The translations under genes and the position numbers were made by a program. A stretch of 64,000 bases of DNA from Candidatus Poribacteria bacterium. Its GTDB lineage: Bacteria > Poribacteria > WGA-4E > WGA-3G. Location of the stretch: assembly GCA_028820635.1 (NCBI GenBank), contig JAPPIG010000118.1, positions 1 through 64,000 on the forward strand, read 5' to 3'. The notes below the pieces were generated by a model. It saw only the letters and a list, made by a program, of their open reading frames with translations. It had not been told where the DNA came from and made no database searches. Shown here piece by piece: positions 53,859-62,044 of this stretch (the first letter of the stretch is position 1; every line of letters begins with the position of its first letter).

Positions 53859-54386
53859 TCAACGAATTTTAAGGGAACGTTTGGGTTCCTGCTGTGGAAT
53901 TACTTCGAACGAAATAAGCCTTTCTTGTTGAACCTCTGATGATTTAGAACTTAATTGGGTGAACGGGTTAAGCCTATCAATACGAGGTGAATAGAGCGTT
54001 ACACCTATCATTGTAAATACAGCAAATATTAACCCAAACATATAAACAAGGTTATAGGCGCGAATGTTGCCTCGCATCCGCATTTTCAATCCTTCAACAA
54101 ACGAACCGAAGCGATTGAAGATTGACTGCTGTGCCTTTTGGGTTGTTTTCAACGTAGTTGCACGAGACATTACAGTTGACAGAAAAGTATCGGAAGCCTC
54201 AACCGGTTCTGCAAGGTGAAGAAGTTTATGCGTCTGTTCTATCACCTTGACTCGGGCACTGCAATCCGGACACTGCTTTAGATGCCACCGAATAAGATGT
54301 CGTTTCCACGTGGGCATTTCATGGTCAAAATAGGCTGAAAGTTGTGTTTGAACGTTTTTACATTCGCTTATTTTATATTTTCTCAT
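53859..54386 (-). CDS. Anti-sigma factor with zinc-finger (zf-HC2) domain
   Basis: A 175-residue membrane protein. The N-terminal anti-sigma motif has His and the CPDC pair in HLIRWHLKQCPDCSARVKVI, the ZAS zinc site. One membrane helix (about 115-133) separates it from a short extracytoplasmic tail. It would hold the co-encoded ECF sigma factor until an envelope signal frees it. ATG 54386 has GGAG upstream and overlaps the sigma gene by 14 bases, the usual coupled arrangement. The VWA array begins 12 bases downstream. Confidence 0.88.
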   Translation of the reverse strand: MRKYKISECKNVQTQLSAYFDHEMPTWKRHLIRWHLKQCPDCSARVKVIEQTHKLLHLAEPVEASDTFLSTVMSRATTLKTTQKAQQSIFNRFGSFVEGLKMRMRGNIRAYNLVYMFGLIFAVFTMIGVTLYSPRIDRLNPFTQLSSKSSEVQQERLISFEVIPQQEPKRSLKIR

Positions 54387-54972
54387 TGACTCCACCTCCT
54401 ATTCCAGCCTTGATAAGTAGTTTTTTCATGTTTTGACGTGCACGGTGAATTAAAGATTTTACTGCTCCTGTTGAACAATTTAGAATATCAGAAATTTCTT
54501 CATAACTAAGCTCCTGATATGTTACCAGTGTTAATGCTAAACGTTGATTTTCAGGGAGCTGCTTTAGTGTTTTCTTGATGAGTTGTTGACGTTCTTTCTT
54601 TTCATAAAGGATATCCGGTTGATAACGGGTATCTATCATAAATTCGGAGTGGTACACATCCTCGTTTTCTTCAACCATATCTTCCAGAAAGTATGTATTT
54701 CGCCGAGCCCGATTTCGGATTTCGTTTTTAGATAAATTGGTAGCAATCGTATAAAGCCAGCTTTTAAAAGATGCTTTTGGTTCATAACGACTCGCGTTCT
54801 TGAAAACGCGGAGAAACGTCTCCTGCGCGAGATCTTCGGCACGATGATAATCGTTGATGGTATAATAGATATAGTTCACAAGCGCATCCTGATACCTTCT
54901 GACAAGCAATTCAAATGCACCCATATCTCCTTTACTGCATTCCAGCATCAATTCTTCGTCTGAAACTATCAT
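54373..54972 (-). CDS. ECF-type RNA polymerase sigma factor (RpoE-like)
   Basis: A 199-residue sigma-70 family member. Region 2 is AFELLVRRYQDALVNYIYY through DLAQETFLRVFKNASRYEP and FKSWLYTIATNLSKNEIR. Region 4 is LPENQRLALTLVTYQELSYE with helix-turn-helix EEISDILNCSTGAVKSLIHR. It should direct transcription of an envelope-response regulon, probably including its own operon. The TPR gene lies 38 bases upstream and the overlapping anti-sigma gene downstream. I found no duplicated ECF promoter to show autoregulation. Confidence 0.92.
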   Translation of the reverse strand: MIVSDEELMLECSKGDMGAFELLVRRYQDALVNYIYYTINDYHRAEDLAQETFLRVFKNASRYEPKASFKSWLYTIATNLSKNEIRNRARRNTYFLEDMVEENEDVYHSEFMIDTRYQPDILYEKKERQQLIKKTLKQLPENQRLALTLVTYQELSYEEISDILNCSTGAVKSLIHRARQNMKKLLIKAGIGGGVNEKI

Positions 54973-55010
54973 AATGTTCTCCTATCTATTCAGGTAAGTA
55001 ACGATTTTAT

Positions 55011-55619
55011 TTATTCTTCTTCGCTGTCCTTCGTTTTTGTTGGACGATACTCTTTCGCTGTATTTAATTTGAGGCGCATCGCAGTTTTAAAAGCGGCAAT
55101 GGCTTCTTGCCGTTTGCCTCGGAGAGAGTAAACTGCTCCGAGTTCCGAATGTAATTCTGGGTGGTTCGGAATAGACCGGATAGCACTTTCGTAAACGTCA
55201 ATTGCCTCGTCATAACGTTTTAACATACGATAAGTTGATGCAAGATTGATATACACCGTCACTTCACTCGGTTCGCACGCGATTGCCATTTTGTAAGCGT
55301 CAATCGCTTTTTCATAGTTTTCTAACATAAAATAAGCTAAACCAAGATGGAAATGTGCTTCAGCAGATTCACGATTATGTTGTATTACCTGAAGAAATTC
55401 TTCAATTGCTTTTTCGTAGTTGCGAGCATTTAAGGCGTCCGCCCCCTGTTTTAAATGTTTGGCTGCGGCTTGATGAAGATGGATATCTAAGCGTCCACGC
55501 TGAATAACCCGGTTCTGTAATCTTTCTGATGAAATAACCGACTCATCACGTTTTAGCGGGGAGTTAGCGGACTCGTCTTTAATTGAGACCTGTTCGTCAT
55601 CGGTTTTATTATTTTTCAT
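55011..55619 (-). CDS. TPR-repeat protein
   Basis: A 202-residue soluble protein. After a charged disordered N-terminus (1 to about 50), four TPR motifs fill residues 58-185, for example NARNYEKAIEEFLQVIQ and LENYEKAIDAYKMAIA. The end is charged. There is no signal peptide or membrane segment, so it is cytoplasmic. It is the first gene of the set running into the sigma factor, anti-sigma factor and VWA array. It may scaffold the sigma/anti-sigma complex or simply share the promoter. Confidence 0.85.
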   Translation of the reverse strand: MKNNKTDDEQVSIKDESANSPLKRDESVISSERLQNRVIQRGRLDIHLHQAAAKHLKQGADALNARNYEKAIEEFLQVIQHNRESAEAHFHLGLAYFMLENYEKAIDAYKMAIACEPSEVTVYINLASTYRMLKRYDEAIDVYESAIRSIPNHPELHSELGAVYSLRGKRQEAIAAFKTAMRLKLNTAKEYRPTKTKDSEEE

Positions 55620-55658
55620 CCGTTAACTCCATTTGCCGTTTTCTGAAACTCAATTACT

Positions 55659-55687
55659 GTAACACCTATGTGCAAAAAAAGTGTCAA
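55659..55687 (-). promoter_or_regulatory. Candidate promoter of the TPR/sigma/VWA operon
   Basis: On the minus strand TTGACA (55687-55682), a 17-base spacer and TGTTAC (55664-55659) lie about 40-70 bases upstream of the TPR gene. The -35 is perfect and the -10 is weak. A housekeeping start, boosted or replaced by an ECF promoter not recognised here, is plausible. Confidence 0.4.
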
Positions 55688-55725
55688 TTATTGTAGATTT
55701 TTGAATTATTCTTACACTTGTATAA

Positions 55726-55745
55726 GCGAGGTTAGGAAACCTCGC
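55726..55745. repeat. GGTTAGGAAACC-type hairpin
   Basis: gcgaggttaggaaacctcgc forms an 8-bp stem with an AGGA loop. Short inverted ends tacactt/aagtgta (55713-55719, 55760-55766) suggest a small element of about 54 bases. The same core occurs at 29725-29746 and 56892-56907. Confidence 0.65.
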
Positions 55746-55810
55746 CTACCGTGGGAGGTAAGTGTATAATTATTTGTATTCTTTACCATAATAACAATGT
55801 TGATGCAGCA

Positions 55811-56695
55811 TCAACGAGCAACGCGAAACCCTATTACAAATTCTGCATAGTTTGTACTAAAAAAATCGAAACTGGTACAGGTACTATAATCGTGGTTGTA
55901 ATACCAAGCACCGCCACAAGCAACACGGAAGGTCTCTTCATCGTCATAAGGCGTGCTGGTCCATTCCCAGACATTACCTATCATATCATAACACCCAAAC
56001 GGGCTAATACCATCTTTGAACGCGCCGACTGGTATTGTGCCTTCAGCACCGAGTTCAGTAGTGTTGCAGCGTGGTTTGTCTATTTCGTATCCCCACGGAA
56101 ACATTCTATCATCGGTGCCGCGCGCTGCGTACTGCCACTCTGCGAATGTCGGCAATCTTCCCCCGACGTAATTAGCGTAAGCTTCAGCATCTTCACAACT
56201 GACCCAAACGACAGGATGGTCCCCCTTTAATGCGTAAATTTCATAGTTTAGCTGAGGATTGTCAACCCAATCCTTTGGAGGTTCATGTCCAGTGTCTTGT
56301 AAGAATCGAAGGTATTGTGCATTGGTCACGGGATAAACGCCGATCTCAAATTCGTCAATTTTGAGCGGTTCACATTCTTCCCCGATAAGTGCAGTTCCAG
56401 CAGGAACACACACGGTTGTATCCAGCACTTGTAGGGCAGCCTCCCGAACTTCCTTTTCAGCATGCGCAAGTGCATATCCAAGAGGTGAAATTACCTCTCC
56501 AACGGGAGGCGTTGTGAGTTGTGGAACCTGTTCCCAACCTAAGTCTATGCTTAAAAGTAGTTTGGTCGCATCGTAGAGTGAAACGTTATAGTGCCAAGTC
56601 CAGTAATCTCGAAGCAGTTGCTTGAATGCATCTGGGGTATCGCTTTCAGTTAGTGCAATTCGAGATGCTTTCGGCTTTGTAACATCTAATAGCAT
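55811..56695 (-). CDS. Formylglycine-generating-enzyme-like (SUMF1/FGE-sulfatase) protein
   Basis: A 294-residue protein. The C-terminal two thirds is the FGE-sulfatase fold: EIGVYPVTNAQYLRFL, HPVVWVSCEDAEAYANYVGG, RLPTFAEWQYAARG, MIGNVWEWTSTPYD and the closing IGFRVAR. True FGE needs a C-terminal Cys pair. Here a Cys occurs at SCEDAE and another at TCTSFDFF, but the canonical C-R-x-A-x-R is absent, so a non-catalytic relative is likelier. The N-terminal about 100 residues are helical and unknown. ATG 56695 is preferred; the open frame extends to 56890 through an element end. No signal peptide or sulfatase is adjacent. Confidence 0.78.
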   Translation of the reverse strand: MLLDVTKPKASRIALTESDTPDAFKQLLRDYWTWHYNVSLYDATKLLLSIDLGWEQVPQLTTPPVGEVISPLGYALAHAEKEVREAALQVLDTTVCVPAGTALIGEECEPLKIDEFEIGVYPVTNAQYLRFLQDTGHEPPKDWVDNPQLNYEIYALKGDHPVVWVSCEDAEAYANYVGGRLPTFAEWQYAARGTDDRMFPWGYEIDKPRCNTTELGAEGTIPVGAFKDGISPFGCYDMIGNVWEWTSTPYDDEETFRVACGGAWYYNHDYSTCTSFDFFSTNYAEFVIGFRVAR

Positions 56696-57140
56696 ATTCT
56701 TTCGGGCGCAACATAACTTTAGATTAATTCTAAGACGCTGGACAATCTCAAATACGATATACCGTTCCCGCGTTAGTGGATTTATTATACCATAGGAAAG
56801 AAGTATCAAGCAAGTTGTTTTCAGTTTGTAAATTTCAGAGTTTTCAGGGTAAATAACTTGAGTTCGGTATAAGCAATTTTGGGGAATCAATGCGGTTAGG
56901 AAACCGTACCTGCCGCGGCTATGTGGATAGAATTCAAAGCATTAAAAACCTCAAATTTCTTATACCGAGTTCACGTTATACTTATTTCTTTCAAGGTATA
57001 GGATTTCTTAAACGCGATTATCCAGGCGTGTAAGTTAATTATTGAGTATCTTGAAAAGAGCAGTTGGTCGGTGAAGAAGAAAACAAGATAGCACAGAAGA
57101 ATAATCACCTGCTACGTGTCGTGCAGAGACTTATATTTCA
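56696..57140. other. Intergenic region holding a miniature element
   Basis: About 445 bases without a supported gene. The part from 56858 to 56973 is a 116-bp inverted-repeat element. The rest is AT-rich and shows no recognisable promoter or RNA. Confidence 0.6.
56858..56973. mobile_element. 116-bp miniature element with 21-bp TIRs
   Basis: tgagttcggtataagcaattt (56858-56878) matches the complement of 56953-56973 at 18 of 21 positions. Near the centre is the hairpin gcggttaggaaaccgt (56892-56907) and the word cctgccgc, both also present inside the 114-bp element at 29695-29808. No ORF. Confidence 0.75.
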
Positions 57141-57962
57141 CTAAACATCACGACCTTCTGTCTGAGTGCGCCTGTTAAAATAGAGTAGCATCACACAGAT
57201 TGCGTAAATTGGTGCGGTGATAGCATCAACGCCTACGTAAAAGATGCTGTTTATTATGTCAAATAAAGAGATGGACTCGACACTATCCGGTTCAAAGATA
57301 GACTTTACCATTGATAGTATGTTCTCCACCATTGTGCCTTCACCGAAAAATCCTAATGATGCGACTATCAATCCGTATGAGATTGTGAGTATCACAATAA
57401 TTACCAGAAGTAGAATATAGATTGCGATGATTGTGCCACAGACACGCCACCATGCGTATCTGACGAGTTCTCGACTTCGGCTCAACGGGGACTGCACCAT
57501 CGGGTTTTCAAGGATCACGACGGGACCATACAAAATCCAAGCAATAAGAAAATAGACCATAAAAGGGAAACTTATAAGAAGTAAGAGTGAAAGCATCGGA
57601 TCCGGCGATTTATTTATTTCTGAGAGTAAACTCCAGAGTGAATGTGGTATCAAATAGGCAAAGGAATAGCCAAAGTAGCGCGAAAATAGAGGATGAAACC
57701 TTCGGAATGCTTCACGGATCGTGGGTTGTCTACCAAAGTAGACTTCACTCGCCATCACAATCAATATGCCTAATGCTAATGTGTTAAGTAGATGTGTGAT
57801 AAAATCATCTAAAAGGTGATAGGGTTTGTATTCCCAAAGAAACAAGAGCAGCACTTCTCGTAACGCATCTACGCCAGCATAGATCGCCACAATCCCGATA
57901 AAGAGCCGAAAATGACCACGATACAGACTAAACGAAAAGTCTATAATATTGATCCAACCCAT
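57141..57962 (-). CDS. Polytopic membrane protein of unknown function
   Basis: A 273-residue protein with about six membrane segments. Its start (INIIDFSFSLYRGHFRLFIG) and PLSRSRELVRYAWWRVCGTI in the middle resemble the membrane domain of glycerophosphodiester phosphodiesterases and the YciC/DUF975-type families. No catalytic motif is visible. It stands alone: the dehydrogenase gene lies 72 bases upstream of its start codon's far side and is not clearly linked. Probably an inner-membrane protein of unassigned role. Confidence 0.65.
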   Translation of the reverse strand: MGWINIIDFSFSLYRGHFRLFIGIVAIYAGVDALREVLLLFLWEYKPYHLLDDFITHLLNTLALGILIVMASEVYFGRQPTIREAFRRFHPLFSRYFGYSFAYLIPHSLWSLLSEINKSPDPMLSLLLLISFPFMVYFLIAWILYGPVVILENPMVQSPLSRSRELVRYAWWRVCGTIIAIYILLLVIIVILTISYGLIVASLGFFGEGTMVENILSMVKSIFEPDSVESISLFDIINSIFYVGVDAITAPIYAICVMLLYFNRRTQTEGRDV

Positions 57963-58034
57963 TGTAAACTGTACTACCGTAGTTTATATATTGTAGCGTT
58001 ACGTAAAATTTTGTCAGGTTTGTAGTATGAATCT

Positions 58035-59108
58035 TTAGGGAATTAGTTGAACCTTAATAGAATCCGCGCCTTTCTGCACCATTTCAAAGGCAGTTAGATA
58101 ATCTTCCAGTGGAAGTTGATGTGTGACAATATGGCTTACGTCAATAGCACCGCTGTGGATATAATCAATAGCGAGCGGATACGCATAGGGACCTAAATGG
58201 GATCCGTGGATATTTAACTCTTTCGTATCGCCTATAATTGTCCAATCCACGGTTACCGGCTCCCGCATCACGCTGAATTCCACGAAAGTGCCAGCCTTTC
58301 TAATCATGTGGAGTCCTTGTTCAACTGCTTTTGGATGCCCGGTTGCTTCAATGTAGACATCACACCCATAACCATCAGTTAAGCCCAGTACCTGTTGCAC
58401 GGCATCTGTTTCCGATGGGTTGATGGCAATATCTGCTCCCAATTTTTGGGCAACTTCTAACCGTTTAGGAATAAGGTCAATGGCTATCAATGTACCAGGG
58501 TTTTTTAACCTTGCCGCGCCTATCATACCAAGACCGAGCGTGCCTGCACCTGCAACTACGACGACATCTCCGAACTCAATATTTCCGCGTTGAACAGCGT
58601 GAATGGAACATGCAAGCGGTTCAATCATTGCTGCATTTGCAGCAGGCATATCAGATGGCACTTTGTAGACAAGTGAGCGCGCGGGAAACTTCATATAGTT
58701 TGCCATACCACCGTTGACGACCGGTTGAAAACCGTAGATGTTGTGAACTTGACAAAGCCAATACTTTCCAGTTCGGCAGTAGCGGCATTCCCAACACGGG
58801 ACGATCTGTTCCGCGATCGCTATGTCTCCGAGTTGCAATCCGTACTTTTCACCTGCACCTGCCCCAAGTTCAACCACCTCTCCAATAAATTCATGTCCAG
58901 CGATAACGGGTGCTTCCACGTACGGTTCACGGTTTTCATCACCCCAGAAAAGTGGCGCGCCTGTATAACATTTGATGTCACTCGCGCAAACACCGCAGGC
59001 ATTGACCTTGATGACAACTTCGCCGGGGCCGGCATGTGGTAATGGCACCTCTTCAAGTCGGTAATCTTGCGGTCCACGGCACATTATAGCGCGCATCGTT
59101 TTGGACAT
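58035..59108 (-). CDS. Zinc-dependent alcohol/polyol dehydrogenase (MDR family)
   Basis: A 357-residue medium-chain dehydrogenase. The catalytic zinc ligand Cys lies in NACGVCASDIKCY and His-Glu in AGHEFIGEVVE. The structural zinc lobe has CWECRYCRTGKYWLC (four Cys). The NAD loop is VVVAGAGTLGLGMIGA. The sequence resembles erythritol/L-threitol and sorbitol dehydrogenases. It oxidises a secondary alcohol of a sugar or polyol with NAD. Its ATG directly follows the stop of the upstream methyltransferase gene, so the two are coupled. Exact substrate open. Confidence 0.87.
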   Translation of the reverse strand: MSKTMRAIMCRGPQDYRLEEVPLPHAGPGEVVIKVNACGVCASDIKCYTGAPLFWGDENREPYVEAPVIAGHEFIGEVVELGAGAGEKYGLQLGDIAIAEQIVPCWECRYCRTGKYWLCQVHNIYGFQPVVNGGMANYMKFPARSLVYKVPSDMPAANAAMIEPLACSIHAVQRGNIEFGDVVVVAGAGTLGLGMIGAARLKNPGTLIAIDLIPKRLEVAQKLGADIAINPSETDAVQQVLGLTDGYGCDVYIEATGHPKAVEQGLHMIRKAGTFVEFSVMREPVTVDWTIIGDTKELNIHGSHLGPYAYPLAIDYIHSGAIDVSHIVTHQLPLEDYLTAFEMVQKGADSIKVQLIP

Positions 59109-59630
59109 CTAATTTTCCTTTGACGCATGTAAAATGTGGTAGGCAGCGATTCCGAGCGAGACATGAACATTCATTGATGCACCTTTCCCATACATCGGAA
59201 GAAAAATAACTGTATCGCACACAGAGAGCGTTCGTTTTGTAACGCCGTGATCTTCATGTCCTACGACAAGGCAGATTTTGTCTGGGTATTCTGCCTCATA
59301 GTAGGGGATAGACTCGGCGGTGAGTTCTAACGCACAACTTGTATATCCTTCTTCTTTGAGCGATAGTATTGCATCCGATGCGTTTTCCATATAACGCCAT
59401 TGGACGCGTCTCTGTTTACCTCTTGCAACTTTTCGTAGCAGTGGGTGAGGTGGCTGCGCACTGATGCCGGTTAAAATAAGTTCTTGAACACGGCATGCAT
59501 CCGCTATTCGAAAAGCAGAACCGACATTAATCGGGTCCTGCACATCTTGCAGAATAAAGATCAGTTCTTTTTCATGGTGTTTCACCTGTTTCAGAAAGTC
59601 TTTGAGCGGTTTGCCGCGTAGCTGCTTCAT
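59109..59630 (-). CDS. SpoU/TrmH-family RNA 2'-O-methyltransferase
   Basis: A 173-residue SPOUT methyltransferase. Motif 1 is DVQDPINVGSAFRIADAC, motif 2 is CLVVGHEDHGVT and motif 3 is IFLPMYGKGASMNVHVSLGI, the trefoil-knot SAM site. It lacks an N-terminal RNA-binding extension, so it is a minimal TrmL/TrmH-like enzyme methylating a tRNA or rRNA ribose. The target cannot be read from sequence. It is immediately upstream of the dehydrogenase gene. Confidence 0.87.
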   Translation of the reverse strand: MKQLRGKPLKDFLKQVKHHEKELIFILQDVQDPINVGSAFRIADACRVQELILTGISAQPPHPLLRKVARGKQRRVQWRYMENASDAILSLKEEGYTSCALELTAESIPYYEAEYPDKICLVVGHEDHGVTKRTLSVCDTVIFLPMYGKGASMNVHVSLGIAAYHILHASKEN

Positions 59631-59669
59631 ATCTAATAGGAGGGTTTAAGGAACACCAATGGGATAACC

Positions 59670-60452
59670 TTACGCCGCCTTGCTTTGGACGAGTCGTCTC
59701 CGCGCACTTGCCCGTGCTAATCCTACATCCAGTGTGATATGCTGATTTTCAGTCATGCCGAGGTTAATGGCGTGTGCTGTTTCAAGGTTGAATCCCCATT
59801 CAATCCATTCAGGTCTGTCTGCCTCTGGAATATCTCCTGCCACGACCACTTTCATAATGCTAATCCCTTTGCCAAGGTCATAAGCACGTTGGATATATTC
59901 CAGATGTTTTTCTAAGGTTCCACCCTCTAACATTCTGCCTTCTTTGTTCGCTGTTGTGAGAATAACATCAATCTCAGGATGATCAATTACTGCATCCATG
60001 ACAGCACCTGTGTAGGTGTGTGTAGAACAGCCGATAATACGGACTTTACCTGCGGCTTTTGCTTCACGGAACGCATTAAACGCGCCTTCACGTTCCCGTG
60101 TTGCCAAATCATCTGGCGAAGAGATAGCGTGCAACAACATGACATCTATGTATTCTGTTTGCAGTTCACGCAGCGCCTTTTCAATACTGGCTGACGCACT
60201 TTCGTAGTCTTTGTTGGCAGTTTTCGTTTGGATGACGATTTCATCCCGATTAATCTGACGAATTGCTTCGCCGAGGTGCGGTTGCGTTCCGTAGCCTTCT
60301 GCAGTATCCCAGAAGGTAACCCCTTCGTCGAGTGCTTTCAGCATTAGTTTTGCACCCGATTCGTGCGTTTTACATGTGTCCCCAAGACGCCCTGCTCCGA
60401 AGCAAAGACGTGAGATTTCCAAACCTGTTTTTCCATAAGTAAGATATTCCAT
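59670..60452 (-). CDS. Aldo/keto reductase
   Basis: A 260-residue NADPH-dependent (beta/alpha)8 oxidoreductase starting EYLTYGKTGLEISRLCFG. The catalytic tetrad is visible: Asp in FWDTAEGYG, Tyr in the same block, Lys in IVIQTKTANKD and His in IDVMLLHAI. ATG 60452 has GGAGG 6 bases upstream and beats the longer frame to 60515. The family reduces small carbonyls, and the relatives in sugar-rich genomes act on keto-sugars. It lies 39 bases upstream of the methyltransferase gene. Confidence 0.88.
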   Translation of the reverse strand: MEYLTYGKTGLEISRLCFGAGRLGDTCKTHESGAKLMLKALDEGVTFWDTAEGYGTQPHLGEAIRQINRDEIVIQTKTANKDYESASASIEKALRELQTEYIDVMLLHAISSPDDLATREREGAFNAFREAKAAGKVRIIGCSTHTYTGAVMDAVIDHPEIDVILTTANKEGRMLEGGTLEKHLEYIQRAYDLGKGISIMKVVVAGDIPEADRPEWIEWGFNLETAHAINLGMTENQHITLDVGLARASARRRLVQSKAA

Positions 60453-60636
60453 TTTTGCCTCCATATTTACATGTTTGCCCTTATGCTCAGTCGGGATTCG
60501 TTCATAGTTTAACATACATTAACCTAATTTGCCTAAAAATGCAACCTTTTTCTTGCGACAAATCAACTATTAGGGTATCATCTCATAAACGTAGAAAGAT
60601 ATGTTAAACCTATTGTCTAATAGCTAAACCCAAAAT

Positions 60637-61812
60637 ATGAAACTTAGTGGACACACCATTTTTGATAACAAACCCGTTCAAATTACGCTTGCGAACGACA
60701 GCGTTCAATCAATAAGCGAGATTAGCTTTACAGATAGTAGCACATGGATTGCTCCTGCTCTTGTAGACGTACAGGTAAATGGTTTCGCAGGGTACGATCT
60801 CAATGTTGCTACCGTTACGGCAGCAGATGTGTGTGCGATGGTTCGTGCACTCTGGCGCGTCGGCACCGGTTTTTTATGTCCAACAGTAGTGACAGCATCC
60901 TTTGAAAATATCAGCAATTTTCTCCATGCTGTTATTGAAGCGTGTGATAAAGACCCGATGGTTGCTCATTCAATACTTGGCATACATCTTGAAGGACCTT
61001 ATATCTCAGCGGAGGATGGTCCACGCGGTGCGCATCCGTTGGAACATGTAAGGGATCCAAATTGGGACGAATTTCAACAATGGCAGGACATAGCGGAAGG
61101 TATGATCCGCATCGTAACACTCGCTCCTGAGAAAAAGGGTGCTATGCCGTTTATTGAGAAGTTAGTTGCGAGTGGCGTGGTTGTGGCGTTAGGACATACG
61201 GATGCGTCTGCGGAAGATATTCGCGAGGCAGTTAGGGTAGATGCGAAACTTTCTACACATCTCGGCAATGGTGCACACGCGCTTATCAGACGGCATCCGA
61301 ATTATATTTGGGAACAACTCGCCGCTGATGAACTCCACGCGAGTCTTATTGTTGATGGACATCACCTTCCGCCTGCTGTTGTCAAGTCAATGATGCGTGC
61401 CAAGACGCTTGATAGGTGTATTCTTATTAGTGATGCTACGGCGTTAGCAGGGATGCCGCCAGGGAATTATCAGTTCGCTGGACAACCTGTGGAATTGGAT
61501 GCGGATCGGTGTGTGCGTTTAGCGGGCACGGAGTATCTCGCTGGTTCTGCTATTGAGTTGGCACGAGGCGTGGAAAACAGTGTGAAGTTTGCCGGAATTT
61601 CGCTGGCAGAGGCAGTTTCACTTGCCACACTACAACCTGCCAGTTTACTTGGTTTGGAAGAAGATATGCTTAATATGAATGAGAATAGTCAAGTTAACCT
61701 GATTTTATTTGAGTGGAATGATGCAACTTGTGAAATAGATTTGATGGCGACGATTCTCAAAGGGCAAGTGGTTTATCAGAAAGAAGTCAGGACTATTTAT
61801 GGTAGAGATTAG
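60637..61812 (+). CDS. nagA: N-acetylglucosamine-6-phosphate deacetylase-like amidohydrolase
   Basis: A 391-residue amidohydrolase, one of the few plus-strand genes. VDVQVNGFAGYDLN holds the first metal region, followed by LGIHLEGPYIS with the metal Glu. LGHTDASAEDI, THLGNGAHALIRRHPN, SLIVDGHHLPP and the catalytic Asp in ILISDATALAGMPPG follow. NagA removes acetate from GlcNAc-6-P. The usual LFNAM motif reads HLGNGAHAL, and substrate residues look less conserved, so another N-acyl sugar phosphate is possible. No ribosome-binding site is visible before the ATG. No nagB is adjacent. Confidence 0.83.
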   Translation: MKLSGHTIFDNKPVQITLANDSVQSISEISFTDSSTWIAPALVDVQVNGFAGYDLNVATVTAADVCAMVRALWRVGTGFLCPTVVTASFENISNFLHAVIEACDKDPMVAHSILGIHLEGPYISAEDGPRGAHPLEHVRDPNWDEFQQWQDIAEGMIRIVTLAPEKKGAMPFIEKLVASGVVVALGHTDASAEDIREAVRVDAKLSTHLGNGAHALIRRHPNYIWEQLAADELHASLIVDGHHLPPAVVKSMMRAKTLDRCILISDATALAGMPPGNYQFAGQPVELDADRCVRLAGTEYLAGSAIELARGVENSVKFAGISLAEAVSLATLQPASLLGLEEDMLNMNENSQVNLILFEWNDATCEIDLMATILKGQVVYQKEVRTIYGRD

Positions 61813-61833
61813 AATTAACGCTACATTCTTAAA

Positions 61834-61902
61834 CTGTAGGAGGGAACTCCGATTCGCGACTGTTCCTAAGTTTCTGTCGCGAATCGGAGATCGCTCCTAC
61901 AG
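61834..61902. repeat. Long imperfect inverted repeat of the CTGTAGGAG family
   Basis: The 27-nt arms (61834-61860 and 61876-61902) pair with only two mismatches, from ctgtaggag inward to gattcgcgac. It lies just after the nagA-like gene and could act as its 3' hairpin. Confidence 0.75.
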
Positions 61903-61967
61903 AGGAACGTAGATTTATTTCTATAGTCCACTATAGTTTTAGGTTTTTTGTCCATTTTAGCCGAAAA

Positions 61968-61993
61968 GTCGCGACCGGGAGGTCGCTCCTACA
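61968..61993. repeat. Solo half-site of the GTAGGAGCGACC repeat
   Basis: gtcgcgaccgggaggtcgctcctaca differs at one base from the right half of the palindrome at 20411-20456, but its left arm is missing. Confidence 0.65.
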
Positions 61994-62044
61994 TTTAAGA
62001 ATCTTACGCAAAAAATGATACGGTTTGAATTAGATGAACCTAAT

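Noticed and set aside
55811..56890. The full 359-codon frame of the FGE-like protein
   Set aside because: The first 65 codons run through the left TIR of a miniature element and AT-rich spacer; ATG 56695 is the likely start.
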